DNA of 64,000 bases from Janthinobacterium sp051380875 (GTDB taxonomy: Bacteria > Pseudomonadota > Gammaproteobacteria > Burkholderiales > Burkholderiaceae_D). This document shows, piece after piece, positions 1 to 8,629 of the stretch (position 1 is the first letter of the stretch; every line of letters begins with the position of its first letter). The position numbers and the translations under genes were made by a program. The notes beneath the pieces were generated by a model. That model made no database searches. It saw nothing but the letters and a program-made list of their open reading frames with translations, and was not told the DNA's origin. The stretch is from the NCBI RefSeq assembly GCF_051380875.1, contig NZ_JBNYXW010000006.1, positions 62,001 through 126,000 on the forward strand, in the 5' to 3' direction.

Positions 1-1522
1 CGGCGGAGAAGGTGATCAGGACTTTTTCGTTGTCATGCAGGAAGAAATGCCGGGTCAGCTCGCGTTGCAGGCGCGTCATGGTCGAAGCGGCCGCGTCCAC
101 CGTAGTTTCCGGCAGCAGGATGAGGAATTCCTCGCCGCCGAAGCGGGCGATGACGTCCATCGAACGCAGGGTTTCCTTGACGATCTTGACCAGGTGTTTC
201 AGTGCCGCATCGCCGGCCAGGTGGCCGTAGGTGTCGTTCAGGCGCTTGAAGTCGTCCAGGTCCAGCATGGCGATGCACAGGGGCGTGCCGCGGCGGTCGG
301 AGCGGGCCGTCTCGCGTTCGAACACATCGTCGAGGCCGCGGCGGTTCAGGCTGCCCGTCAGCTGGTCTTCACGCACCAGTTCGCTCATATGCTGCAGCTT
401 GGCTTCGAGCGTATGAATGCGCTGTTCCGCATCCTGCACTTCCTGGCGCGCAAGCACCATTTTATCGCGTGCGCGCAACGCTTCGTTTTGCACCATGCGC
501 GTTTCGCGCAGGACTTCATCGAGAACATTGTTCAGTTCGCTGATATTTTCCGCCTGGCTGATCTTTTCCGAATAGCCGCCGATCTTTTCGTGGAAGTCGC
601 CCGTGCTGGCCGCCACCTGGCCCAGGCGGTCGATGAAGGTCATCATCATGTTCTTGACCGTCAGTTTGACGTCGGACAAGCTGTGCTTGAGCTGGCTTTG
701 CTTGTAAATGACTTCTTTCAGGCTGCGCGTGGCGTCTTCCAGCGCGCGCTGGTCGAGCGGACCGGCGATCAGGTTTTGCACGGCGTCGACCTGGCCGCGC
801 AGCCAGCTGTCGTCGTCGAGCAACTGGCTAACGTTGTCCAGCAGCAACTTGAACAGGCGCAGCAGCAGTTCTTGCTGCTCGGCCGTGTCGCCGCTTTTGA
901 GTTCAATCTGGTAGCACAGCTGTTTCAGGCGCAGCGCCGCCTCGTTCAACGCTTCTTCCGTATGCGCCTGCTTGATGGCCACGCCCAGGGATTCGGCCTC
1001 TTCCACCAGCACGGGCGTGCCCGTCAGCAGGGTGGCGACGGCAAAGCCCAGGGTGCGGCTGAGCAACTCGCGCAGGGTGCGCGTCTGTTCGCCGTCCGGC
1101 AGGGGCGGCAGTTCGATACCGCCGCCTTTCTTGACTTGCTTTTCCGACAGTTGCGCCAGAGTACGCGCGTAGCTATCCCAGTCGCGCGCTTTCAGGGCGC
1201 GCTGGAAGCGCCGGCCAAAGTCGCCCAGTTCGCCTGCCGACTCGCTCATCTTGGCGGCAAACTGCGCCAGGACGTTTTCTGCACCGCCGTCAAGAGGTGC
1301 GCTCGCTGCCAGCACGGCGGCGGGGGCATCTGCTGGCTCGCTGATGCCGGCAATTTCATTGTAGATGTCGCGGTAGGCGCCCGGCGTGGGCGCGATGCGC
1401 CGCGTCGCCAGGCGGCGAAATGCTTCGCGGGCGATATCGGCCGGGTTCAGCGGCGTGCCGGCGACGGTATTCATGGCGCCAGCGGGAGCGCTTGCTGGCG
1501 AAGATGGCAATTTACTGGACAT
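1..1522 (-). CDS. GGDEF-domain diguanylate cyclase (3' end beyond window)
   Basis: At least 507 residues, read on the minus strand from ATG at 1522; the C-terminal end runs off the window. The first ~370 residues are mostly helical with no recognisable transmembrane segment, and end in a heptad-rich helix that leads into a GGDEF domain. That domain carries the active-site motif GGEEF (RFGGEEF), with an RSMD sequence five residues before it that fits the RxxD inhibitory I-site. The protein is therefore expected to condense two GTP into cyclic di-GMP in the cytosol, with product inhibition. It lies 152 bases downstream of the NarL-type response regulator on the same strand, so it could be co-transcribed with or controlled by that system (inference). 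The N-terminal sensory input is not identified. Confidence 0.9.
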   Translation of the reverse strand, partial: MSSKLPSSPASAPAGAMNTVAGTPLNPADIAREAFRRLATRRIAPTPGAYRDIYNEIAGISEPADAPAAVLAASAPLDGGAENVLAQFAAKMSESAGELGDFGRRFQRALKARDWDSYARTLAQLSEKQVKKGGGIELPPLPDGEQTRTLRELLSRTLGFAVATLLTGTPVLVEEAESLGVAIKQAHTEEALNEAALRLKQLCYQIELKSGDTAEQQELLLRLFKLLLDNVSQLLDDDSWLRGQVDAVQNLIAGPLDQRALEDATRSLKEVIYKQSQLKHSLSDVKLTVKNMMMTFIDRLGQVAASTGDFHEKIGGYSEKISQAENISELNNVLDEVLRETRMVQNEALRARDKMVLARQEVQDAEQRIHTLEAKLQHMSELVREDQLTGSLNRRGLDDVFERETARSDRRGTPLCIAMLDLDDFKRLNDTYGHLAGDAALKHLVKIVKETLRSMDVIARFGGEEFLILLPETTVDAAASTMTRLQRELTRHFFLHDNEKVLITFSA

Positions 1523-1674
1523 GTAGGCAAAGCCTTTTTAGATATTTTCTAATTATCCCCATGATAGGCGAGTTGGCAAAGAACTTATTGTGCGAGAAGC
1601 AAGGAGAAGTCCATTCAATTCGCCGTATGCCAGCGGGCATGCCGTGTTGGCGGCGTACAGCGACCGCCGGCGCG

Positions 1675-2322
1675 CTAGTCGACCAGCTGGTTACGGATGG
1701 CGTAATGCGTCAGTTCGGCGCTATTCTTGAGCTTCATCTTGACCAGCAGGCGGGCGCGGTATTCGCTGACGGTTTTCACGGACAATTTCAGTTCTTCGGC
1801 GATGGCGCCCACGGCCTTGCCCGAGGCGATCATCACCAGGGTCTGGTACTCGCGGTCCGAGAGCGTATCGTGCAGCGCCGTTTCGTGGTCTTCACCCACC
1901 GAATTGGCCAATTCCTGGGCCAGTGTCGCGCTGATGTACTTCAAGCCGGCGGCGACTTGCCGGATGGCAATGACCAGTTCGCGCGGCGCGCTCTGCTTCG
2001 TCAGGTAGCCGGCAGCGCCCGCCTTGAGCGAACGGATGGCGTATTGGTCTTCGCGGTGCATGGACAGCATCAGCACGGCCAGTTCCGGCTTTTCCTTCTT
2101 GATCTGCTTGAGGACGTCGATGCCGCTGCGGTCGGGCAGGGAGATGTCGAGCAGCAATACCTGGCATTTTGAGCCACGGAACAGCTTGATGGCATCGTGG
2201 CCGTTTTCAGCCTCGCCGGCAACGATGATGTCCTTCGTGTCGGCCAGGATTTGCTTCAAGCCTTCGCGCACGATCGCGTGATCGTCGGCGATGAATACCC
2301 GGATGGTGGCTTTTTCTTTCAT
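1675..2322 (-). CDS. NarL/FixJ-family response regulator
   Basis: 215 residues. The receiver domain has the acidic pair D13-D14, phospho-acceptor D59 (LLLDISLPD) and conserved K109 (YLTK). The C-terminal ~60 residues are a LuxR-type helix-turn-helix (LSDREYQTLVMIASG...VKTVSEYRARLL). It is a DNA-binding output protein for the kinase encoded immediately upstream. I chose ATG 2322, which has AGGAAA about 12 bases ahead; an in-frame GTG at 2349 overlaps the kinase stop and would add nine residues. The overall pattern resembles UvrY/GacA-like and other NarL-family regulators. The target genes cannot be told from sequence. Confidence 0.93.
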   Translation of the reverse strand: MKEKATIRVFIADDHAIVREGLKQILADTKDIIVAGEAENGHDAIKLFRGSKCQVLLLDISLPDRSGIDVLKQIKKEKPELAVLMLSMHREDQYAIRSLKAGAAGYLTKQSAPRELVIAIRQVAAGLKYISATLAQELANSVGEDHETALHDTLSDREYQTLVMIASGKAVGAIAEELKLSVKTVSEYRARLLVKMKLKNSAELTHYAIRNQLVD

Positions 2323-2345
2323 GACTACTTTGTTTCCTATCTGAT

Positions 2346-3857
2346 TCACTCGCGCCAGGCAGGGTCTTGCGGCGGCTCACTGAGCGCTGGCGCGCTGGCT
2401 GCAGCCGCTATTATCGCCTCTCGCGGCGTGGCCAGCCGGATTTTTATGCCCAGCATCGTGCCGCCGTCCGGGCCATCCATTAGGCTCAGGCTGCCGCCCA
2501 GGGCGCTGGCGCGCTCGGCCATGCCGCGGATGCCGAACGATTGCGGCTTGGCGCGGTCGGACAGGCGCATGCCCACGCCATTGTCGGCAATGGTCAGACG
2601 CAGTTGCTGGCGCTGCAGGGCCAGGCGCACCGTCACGCGGCTCGCTTGTGCATGCTTGGCAATATTCGTCAGCGCCTCCTGGGTGATGCGGAACAGGCTG
2701 GTGGCCTGGTCCAGATCGAGCTCGATATGCTGGCGGTTCGAGATGAACTGGCAGTCGATGCCGGCCTGGCGCGCAAATTCCTCCACCTGCCAGTCCAGTG
2801 CGGCGACCAGCCCCAGGTCCAGCATGGAGGGGCGCAAGTCCAGCGAGATGCGGTGCACGGCGTCGATGCTGCGGTCGACCAGGGTATCGACATACTCGGC
2901 CTTTTCCTGCAGCAGGGCATTACCCTGCGGCAAGCGCCGCACCAGCAGGGCCAGGGCCATCTTGATCGCCGTCAAATTGCCGCCCAAATCATCGTGCAAT
3001 TCGCGCGCCAGGCGCGTGCGCTCGTGCTCCTTGACCTTGTCGATATGCGCCGTCAGCTCGGCCAGGCGGGCGCGCGACTGGCGCACCTCGATCTGTTCGA
3101 GCCGGCTTTCGGTGATGTTCGTCATGATGCCTTCCCATTGCACCGTACCGTCCGCCAATGCGCGCGGCGTGGAGCGCAGGTTGATCCATTTTACGTCCTT
3201 CCAGGCGTCCACCCAGATGCGGCCTTCCCAGTTCCAGCTCCACAAGGCAGTTTTCGACGCCTGCATGGACTCGAGATAGGCGGCGCGGTCATCGGCCAGG
3301 ATCAGCTGGTAAAACAGCTCGGGGCGCGCATGCAGTTGCGCCGGACTCAAGCCCAGCAGGGCCAGGCAACCGTCGCTCAGGTAGGGAAAGGTGGCGCGGC
3401 CGTCGGCATGCAGACAGAACTGGTACACCAGACCCGGCGTATTCGAGACGATGGCGTTGAAGCGCGACTGCACCTGGGCCAGCGCGGCGGCCGTCGCCTG
3501 CGGCGTGCGCAAGTCCTCGGCCACGGCCAGGATCAGGGCGCGCCCCAGGCGGTTGGCGCGCGACAGTTGCAGCGAGAGCGAATACAGGCTGCCGTCGCGG
3601 CGCCGCTGCTGCACATGCAGCTGGGCTTGCGCGCCGACGGCGTCGTCCAGCGCCGCCAGCACGGCCGCCATGCCTTGCGCCTCCAACTGCGGCGCCAGGG
3701 TGAAGGGCGTCATCGCCAGCAATTGCTCACGCGCATATTGCAGGTTGCCGCAGGCGGCATCGTTGACGTCCAGCAACTGCAAGCTGGCCGCGTCATACAG
3801 GTAGATTTCGGTCGCCGCTGCGCGCATGGCGTGCGCCAGCCGTGGGGTATCGTGCAT
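2346..3857 (-). CDS. PAS-domain sensor histidine kinase (HisKA_3 type)
   Basis: About 503 residues with no clear transmembrane helix, so probably cytosolic. Two PAS-like regions cover residues ~10-130 and ~140-260. They are followed by a HisKA_3 dimerisation domain with the phospho-accepting His in ELHDDLGGN (about residue 288), then a HATPase_c domain with an N-box (EALTNIAKHA, about 390) and G-box motifs (DNGVGM, FGIRGM). This is the NarX/UhpB-like kinase class and pairs with the downstream NarL-type regulator. Start ATG 3857 follows AAAGG; an upstream ATG at 3875 overlaps the preceding gene's stop (TGATG) but lacks a ribosome site. The PAS ligand is unknown. Confidence 0.9.
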   Translation of the reverse strand: MHDTPRLAHAMRAAATEIYLYDAASLQLLDVNDAACGNLQYAREQLLAMTPFTLAPQLEAQGMAAVLAALDDAVGAQAQLHVQQRRRDGSLYSLSLQLSRANRLGRALILAVAEDLRTPQATAAALAQVQSRFNAIVSNTPGLVYQFCLHADGRATFPYLSDGCLALLGLSPAQLHARPELFYQLILADDRAAYLESMQASKTALWSWNWEGRIWVDAWKDVKWINLRSTPRALADGTVQWEGIMTNITESRLEQIEVRQSRARLAELTAHIDKVKEHERTRLARELHDDLGGNLTAIKMALALLVRRLPQGNALLQEKAEYVDTLVDRSIDAVHRISLDLRPSMLDLGLVAALDWQVEEFARQAGIDCQFISNRQHIELDLDQATSLFRITQEALTNIAKHAQASRVTVRLALQRQQLRLTIADNGVGMRLSDRAKPQSFGIRGMAERASALGGSLSLMDGPDGGTMLGIKIRLATPREAIIAAAASAPALSEPPQDPAWRE

Positions 3858-3874
3858 GGAGCTGCCTTTCTGCA

Positions 3875-4468
3875 TCAGCGGCGCGCGCGCCAGAAGGCGG
3901 CGAAACGGCGCAGCACGCGCGCCGGGCGGGAGTCATGGCGGCCGGCCGTGCGCGTGCGCGTGCGCAAGCGTTGCCACCAGGCATGGCGTGCGCGTCCCAG
4001 CGCGGCCGACAGGCGGCTGACGCGGCGCCACGGGCGCGTGGCGCGCAGGCGGGCGATCCAGCGGTACTTGGTTTGCATGAACCAGCCGTGCCAGCGCGCA
4101 AACCAGGGCAAGCTGAGCAGGGTGGGACGCGTCAGGCTGTACAGGCGCGCCACGGTGGCCGCACCGCCCAGCTTGGCGACGAGGATCACGCCGATGCCGG
4201 AAAACGCATGGCCGCGCGCGATCGCCAGCAAGGCCAGCAGTTTGACGGGGAACAACAGCACGGCCGGCAGCACGAAGATGGCCAGCGCCCAGTATGGCGG
4301 CAGGCGCTTGATCCACGCTTCGAGCGCATGCAGCGGAGGGAACTGCGCCACCACCTGCATGATGCGCGCGCCGGTCGCCCACAGCCATTCCTCGAACAGC
4401 AGGAAAATGGCGGCCAGGTAGACCAGCGGCGCGAACAGCCAGCGCCTGAATTGGTAGAATTTTTTCAT
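3875..4468 (-). CDS. conserved small membrane protein, function unknown
   Basis: 197 residues starting at ATG 4468, with GGAGACGG just ahead. Two or three hydrophobic segments are visible: about residues 9-30, a second around 55-80 that includes LPAVLLFPVKLLALLA, and a weaker Ala/Gly-rich segment near 85-100. The C-terminal ~80 residues are strongly basic (many Arg and Trp). It heads the run of membrane protein, kinase, regulator and cyclase on the minus strand, and its stop overlaps a possible kinase start. Similar uncharacterised proteins occur in Burkholderiales (from memory). I assign no function; a sensing partner for the kinase is only a guess from position. Confidence 0.75.
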   Translation of the reverse strand: MKKFYQFRRWLFAPLVYLAAIFLLFEEWLWATGARIMQVVAQFPPLHALEAWIKRLPPYWALAIFVLPAVLLFPVKLLALLAIARGHAFSGIGVILVAKLGGAATVARLYSLTRPTLLSLPWFARWHGWFMQTKYRWIARLRATRPWRRVSRLSAALGRARHAWWQRLRTRTRTAGRHDSRPARVLRRFAAFWRARR

Positions 4469-4583
4469 CCGTCTCCGTGCGCGGCCGATGTTTGCCGCGC
4501 TTGCCACGATGATACGTCAAAAAAGCCCGTTTGCTCCCGCTTGCGGTGCGCCTGCCGGCGTCTGGCGGGACTACAATAGGCAC

Positions 4584-5150
4584 ATGAATAAAGCCTTTGT
4601 AAAAGAGTCGGACAACGACGACGATGAGGAAGCGGCCGCGCTGGCGCTGGCCATCCCTGCCGGCGCGAAGAACTACATCACGCCCGCCGGCTACCAGCGC
4701 ATCAAGCAAGAGCTGCTGCAGCTGATCGACGTGGCTCGTCCGGAAGTGGTCAAAATCGTCCATTGGGCGGCGTCGAATGGCGACCGCTCGGAAAATGGCG
4801 ACTATATCTACGGCAAGCGGCGCCTGCGCGAAATCGACCGCCGCATCCGTTTTTTGACGAAACGCATGGACCTGGCCGCCATCGTCGACCCCAGCGTGCA
4901 CCACGGCAGTGACCAGGTGTTCTTTGGCGCCACGGTAACTTACCGCACCGGGGACGGCGAAACGCACACCATCACCATCGTCGGCATCGACGAGTTCGAC
5001 CCCCTGAACGGCAAGATCAGCTGGATTTCTCCGATGGCGCGCACCATCACCAAGGCGCGCGAAGGCGATTTGATCACGCTCAATACGCCGCTAGGGGCGC
5101 AAGAGCTGGAATTGCTGGAAGTGACGTACCCGGCGCCGGAAGAGGCTTGA
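4584..5150 (+). CDS. greB: transcription elongation factor GreB
   Basis: 188 residues. An acidic N-terminal extension of about 30 residues (SDNDDDEEAAALALA) is followed by the GreA/GreB coiled coil (ITPAGYQRIKQELLQLI ... NGDRSENGDYIYGKRRLREIDRRIRFLTKRM) and a C-terminal FKBP-like domain (FGATVTYRTGDGETHTITIVG...ISWISPMARTITKAREGD). The tip motif GDRSENGDY carries the acidic residues that stimulate RNA cleavage by backtracked RNA polymerase. YIYGKRRL-REIDRRIRFL is typical of GreB rather than GreA. ATG 4584 is chosen because the GreB homology begins there, not in the longer upstream frame. The gene ends at a bidirectional terminator shared with spoT. Confidence 0.95.
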   Translation: MNKAFVKESDNDDDEEAAALALAIPAGAKNYITPAGYQRIKQELLQLIDVARPEVVKIVHWAASNGDRSENGDYIYGKRRLREIDRRIRFLTKRMDLAAIVDPSVHHGSDQVFFGATVTYRTGDGETHTITIVGIDEFDPLNGKISWISPMARTITKAREGDLITLNTPLGAQELELLEVTYPAPEEA

Positions 5151-5168
5151 GCTGAGCTGCTGCGCATG

Positions 5169-5207
5169 AAAAAACGGCTGGCCAGGTAATCTGGTCAGCC
5201 GTTTTTT
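5169..5207. terminator. bidirectional intrinsic terminator between greB and spoT
   Basis: A stem of AAAAAACGGCTGGCCA pairs with TGGTCAGCCGTTTTTT across a short loop. A-tract and T-tract flank both sides, so it can end transcription of greB on plus and spoT on minus. The spoT stop codon (TAA, 5206-5208) lies inside the T-tract. Confidence 0.9.
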
Positions 5208-7503
5208 AATTGCGTTCGCGCAATATTCTGTTGACTCCGGCCACACGGCGCACGTTGCGCAGCAGGGCGGCCAGGTGCACGCGGTCCTTGACTTGTACGG
5301 TGAAGCGCAGCTGGTCGAGGACGTTGTCCTTGTCTTCGTCCATGCCGACATAGATGATGTTGGCGTCTGATTCGCCGATTTCGGCGGCAACGCGGGCCAG
5401 GATGCCCCGTTCGCTGTTGATCAGCACCTTGATGCGGCAGTCGAAGCGGCGGTTCAGTTCGGTGCCCCAGCGTACGGCGATCCAGCGGTCCGGCTCCTTG
5501 GCGCGCTGGCGCTTGGCTTGCGAGCAGTCGCTGGTGTGCACCAGCAAGCCCTGGTCGCGGCGCAGCTGGCCGATGATCTGGTCGCCGGGAATCGGCAAAC
5601 AGCATGGCGCCAGTTGCACGGAAACGCCTTCGCTGCCGCAGATGGTGACCGGGTCGAGCTCGCTGCCGCTATTGTGTTCCACCGGCATATTGGCCGCTTC
5701 GCCGCCGATCAGGCCAAAAATGTGGCGCGCCACCAGGGTGGCCATGCGCTTGCCGATGCCGATGTCCGCGTACAGCCCGTCCATGGAATTGGCGCTCGAC
5801 TCGTTGAGCAGGCGTTCGACCAGCGGCGCGGGCAGGTCGGCGTCGATATTCAAGGCTTGCAGCGCCTGCGACAGCAATTGCTGGCCCAGGGCGATCGATT
5901 CAGGCAGGTTGATCGTGCGCAAATGGTGGCGGATGGCCGAACGGGCCTTGCCGGTGCGCACGAACGACAGCCAGGTCGGGCTGGGCCGCGAGGAGCAATC
6001 GGTGATGATCTCGACGATATCGCCATTGTGCAGCTCGGTGCGCAGCGGCGAGGTTTCATTGTTGATCTTGACGGCCACCGTCTGGTCGCCGATGCCCGTA
6101 TGGATCGAATAGGCGAAGTCGATGGCCGTGGCGCCGCGCGGCAGGGCGATGATCTTCGACTTTGGCGTAAATACATACACGGAGTCGGGAAACAGGTCGA
6201 CCTTCACGTGTTCGAGGAATTCGGCCGAGTCGCCCGTCTGCTGCTGGATGTCGAGCAAGGATTGCAGCCATGCATGCGTGCGCTGCTGCAGGTCGGACGG
6301 ATTCGATTCGCCGCTCTTGTAGAGCCAGTGCGCCGCCACGCCGGACTCGGCCGTGCGGTGCATTTCCTGCGTGCGGATCTGGAATTCCACCGGCGTGCCG
6401 TAGGGGCCAATGACGGTCGTGTGCAGCGACTGGTAGCCGTTCAGCTTGCGAATCGCGATGTAATCCTTGAACTTTCCCGGCATCGGCTTGTACAGGCTGT
6501 GCAGGGTGCCCAGGGTGACGTAGCAGTCGGCGAAGCTGCCCACCACCACACGAAAGCCGTACACGTCCAGAACTTGCGAGAACGACAAGTGCTTGCTGCG
6601 CATTTTTTTATAGATGTCGTACAGGGTCTTTTCGCGACCCGTGACATCGGCCTCGATTTCCGCCAGGGAGAGCGTGCTTTTGACCGCTTCCATGATCTTG
6701 TTGACCACTTCGCGCCGGTTGCCGCGCGCCGCCTTGACGGCTTTCGCCAGGGTGCGGTAGCGCATCGGGTACAGGTGCGAGAACGACAGGTCTTGCAGTT
6801 CGTGATAAATATTGTTCAGGCCAAGGCGGTGCGCGATCGGCACGTACACTTCCATGGTCTCGCTGGCGATGCGGCGCTTCTTGGCGGCCGTCATGAAGTC
6901 CAGCGTGCGCATATTGTGCAGGCGGTCGGCCAGCTTGATCAGGATCACGCGCACGTCGGAGGCCATGGCCAGCAGCATCTTGCGGAAGTTTTCCGCCTGC
7001 GCTTCGATCTGGCTCTGGAATTCGATCTTTTCCAGCTTCGACAGGCCATCGACCAGGTGCGCCACGGGCGCGCCGAAGCGCTCGATCAATTCCTCTTTCT
7101 TGACGTCCTGGTCTTCCATCACGTCATGCAGCAGGGCGGCCATGATGGCTTGCGCGTCGAGTTTCCAGTCGGCGCAGATTTCGGCGACGGCGATCGGGTG
7201 CGAGATATACGGCTCGCCCGAGCGGCGCATCTGGCCCAGGTGCATTTCGTCGGAGAAGCGGTAGGCTTCCTTGACTTTTTTCAGGTCGGCGGGGGACAGG
7301 TATTCGGCCAGCTTGGCGGCCAGGTGGCTGACGGAGGCCACGCCCAAGGCCGGCGCTGGTGGTGCTGAAGAGGTGCCGTGTCCGGAGGTGCCGCTGCCAG
7401 ACGTGCCAGTGCCGGGCGTGGATGCGCCCTGTGATTTTGCCGCCTGGCGCGAGGCCAGGGGCGGCAGTGCTGCTGAAGTCGTGTCGGCTGGGGTCAGACT
7501 CAT
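5206..7503 (-). CDS. spoT: bifunctional (p)ppGpp synthetase/hydrolase SpoT
   Basis: 765 residues. The order is an N-terminal low-complexity Ser/Thr/Gly/Pro stretch (about 20-50), the HD hydrolase domain with ISHP and LLHDVMED (about 100-130), the synthetase domain (VYGFRVVV, KDYIAIRKLNGYQSLHTTV, VEFQIRTQEM), a TGS domain (VYVFTPKSKIIALP), and a C-terminal ACT domain (AEIGESDANIIYVGMDE). The intact HD motif favours a SpoT/Rel bifunctional enzyme over RelA. It transfers pyrophosphate from ATP to GDP/GTP and also hydrolyses ppGpp. The gene sits downstream of gmk and rpoZ on the same strand, the same order as in E. coli. The N-terminal repeat-like stretch is longer than in E. coli SpoT. Confidence 0.95.
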   Translation of the reverse strand: MSLTPADTTSAALPPLASRQAAKSQGASTPGTGTSGSGTSGHGTSSAPPAPALGVASVSHLAAKLAEYLSPADLKKVKEAYRFSDEMHLGQMRRSGEPYISHPIAVAEICADWKLDAQAIMAALLHDVMEDQDVKKEELIERFGAPVAHLVDGLSKLEKIEFQSQIEAQAENFRKMLLAMASDVRVILIKLADRLHNMRTLDFMTAAKKRRIASETMEVYVPIAHRLGLNNIYHELQDLSFSHLYPMRYRTLAKAVKAARGNRREVVNKIMEAVKSTLSLAEIEADVTGREKTLYDIYKKMRSKHLSFSQVLDVYGFRVVVGSFADCYVTLGTLHSLYKPMPGKFKDYIAIRKLNGYQSLHTTVIGPYGTPVEFQIRTQEMHRTAESGVAAHWLYKSGESNPSDLQQRTHAWLQSLLDIQQQTGDSAEFLEHVKVDLFPDSVYVFTPKSKIIALPRGATAIDFAYSIHTGIGDQTVAVKINNETSPLRTELHNGDIVEIITDCSSRPSPTWLSFVRTGKARSAIRHHLRTINLPESIALGQQLLSQALQALNIDADLPAPLVERLLNESSANSMDGLYADIGIGKRMATLVARHIFGLIGGEAANMPVEHNSGSELDPVTICGSEGVSVQLAPCCLPIPGDQIIGQLRRDQGLLVHTSDCSQAKRQRAKEPDRWIAVRWGTELNRRFDCRIKVLINSERGILARVAAEIGESDANIIYVGMDEDKDNVLDQLRFTVQVKDRVHLAALLRNVRRVAGVNRILRERN

Positions 7504-7585
7504 AAAACGTCGCGTTGCTTTACAGTGTGAATAAAGGATACGGTAGAACCAGGGGTCAGCACTGTTCCGGCACGCGGATTCCGAA

Positions 7586-7789
7586 TTACATCGGGACCTT
7601 TTTCAGCATTTCGATGCCGACTTTACCGGCAGCGATTTCGCGCAGTGCGACAACGGTAGGCTTGTCCTTGGCGTCGACCTTAGGTGTGTGGCCTTGCAAC
7701 AACTGACGTGCGCGGTAGGTCGCAGCCAGGGTCAGCTGAAAGCGGTTAGGGATTTGTTTCAGGCAATCTTCGATGGTGATACGGGCCAT
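7586..7789 (-). CDS. rpoZ: RNA polymerase omega subunit
   Basis: 67 residues from ATG 7789, with AGGAG seven bases ahead (TAGGAGTTACT). The sequence MARITIEDCLKQIPNRFQLTLAATYRARQL... matches the omega fold, including the NRF motif and RARQL helix that contact the beta-prime subunit. It helps assemble RNA polymerase and, in E. coli, forms a ppGpp binding site with beta-prime. It lies between gmk and spoT on the same strand, linking guanine nucleotide synthesis, the polymerase and the alarmone enzyme. Confidence 0.95.
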   Translation of the reverse strand: MARITIEDCLKQIPNRFQLTLAATYRARQLLQGHTPKVDAKDKPTVVALREIAAGKVGIEMLKKVPM

Positions 7790-7842
7790 AGTAACTCCTA
7801 ATAGTGGTGCGTGGCGCTGTGTGAACTGGCGTGCAGGCGCTG

Positions 7843-8481
7843 TTATTCTGCGTGCAGGCCCAGCTGGGCGAATAGCGATGCGTTGCGGGCCGCTTGTTGC
7901 GCAAACCGGCAACGGGCCGCTCTCACGATCGCGCTCAGTTCGGACAAAGCGACCGTAAACTCTTCATTGATAATAACATACTCGAACTCGGGAGCGTGTG
8001 CGATTTCGCCGCCAGCGGCCAGCAGGCGGCGCGTGATCACGTGTGGCTCATCCTGGCCACGCTTGTTCAGGCGCTCTTCCAGCGCATCGATCGACGGCGG
8101 CAGGATGAAAATGCCGGCCGCGCGGGGGAATTGCTTGCGCACCTGGCGCGCGCCTTGCCAGTCGATTTCCAGCAGGATGTCAGTGCCGGCGGCCATTTGC
8201 TGCTCCACCATGATGCGCGAAGTACCATAGTAATTGCCATGCACTTCCGCCCATTCCAGGAACTCGCCCTGCTCGGCGCGCGCGACAAAGTCTTCCGCCG
8301 TCGTGAAATAGTACTCGCGGCCATGCTGCTCGCCCGGACGCGGTGCGCGCGTGGTGGTCGAGATCGACAGCTTGATGCCGGGCTCTTGCGCCAGCAATGC
8401 ATTGACCAGTGTCGATTTGCCGGCGCCCGATGGCGCGGCAACCACGAACAGGCTGCCAGAGAAGGCGGTAAGGTGGCTCAT
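7843..8481 (-). CDS. gmk: guanylate kinase
   Basis: 212 residues. The P-loop is APSGAGKST near residue 16. The GMP-binding region has STTTRAPRPGEQHGREYYF and the lid and AMP-like segments follow (EIDWQGARQVRK, FILPPSIDALEERL). It phosphorylates GMP to GDP with ATP. It is first in the gmk-rpoZ-spoT cluster on the minus strand. Confidence 0.96.
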   Translation of the reverse strand: MSHLTAFSGSLFVVAAPSGAGKSTLVNALLAQEPGIKLSISTTTRAPRPGEQHGREYYFTTAEDFVARAEQGEFLEWAEVHGNYYGTSRIMVEQQMAAGTDILLEIDWQGARQVRKQFPRAAGIFILPPSIDALEERLNKRGQDEPHVITRRLLAAGGEIAHAPEFEYVIINEEFTVALSELSAIVRAARCRFAQQAARNASLFAQLGLHAE

Positions 8482-8629
8482 GCGGATCTTTCAATAATCG
8501 TGTGATGTTGGCGCCCATGCTTGCGCAAGCGGCGCCCAATCCGTTATTTTACCAAGAGGCAAGGCGTCGGGCCACCCCCAAGATGCTGGCCCGGCCGGCG
8601 TCGGCCGGCGCCTGGCGTGGCTGACGGGG

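Noticed and set aside
35..1552. 505-codon frame on plus opposite the GGDEF gene
   Set aside because: The minus-strand frame encodes a clear GGDEF domain; the plus-strand frame has no domain and is a shadow.
5518..7368. 616-codon open frame antisense to spoT
   Set aside because: Antisense shadow of a well-supported gene; no motifs and a low-complexity His/Asp/Gln composition.
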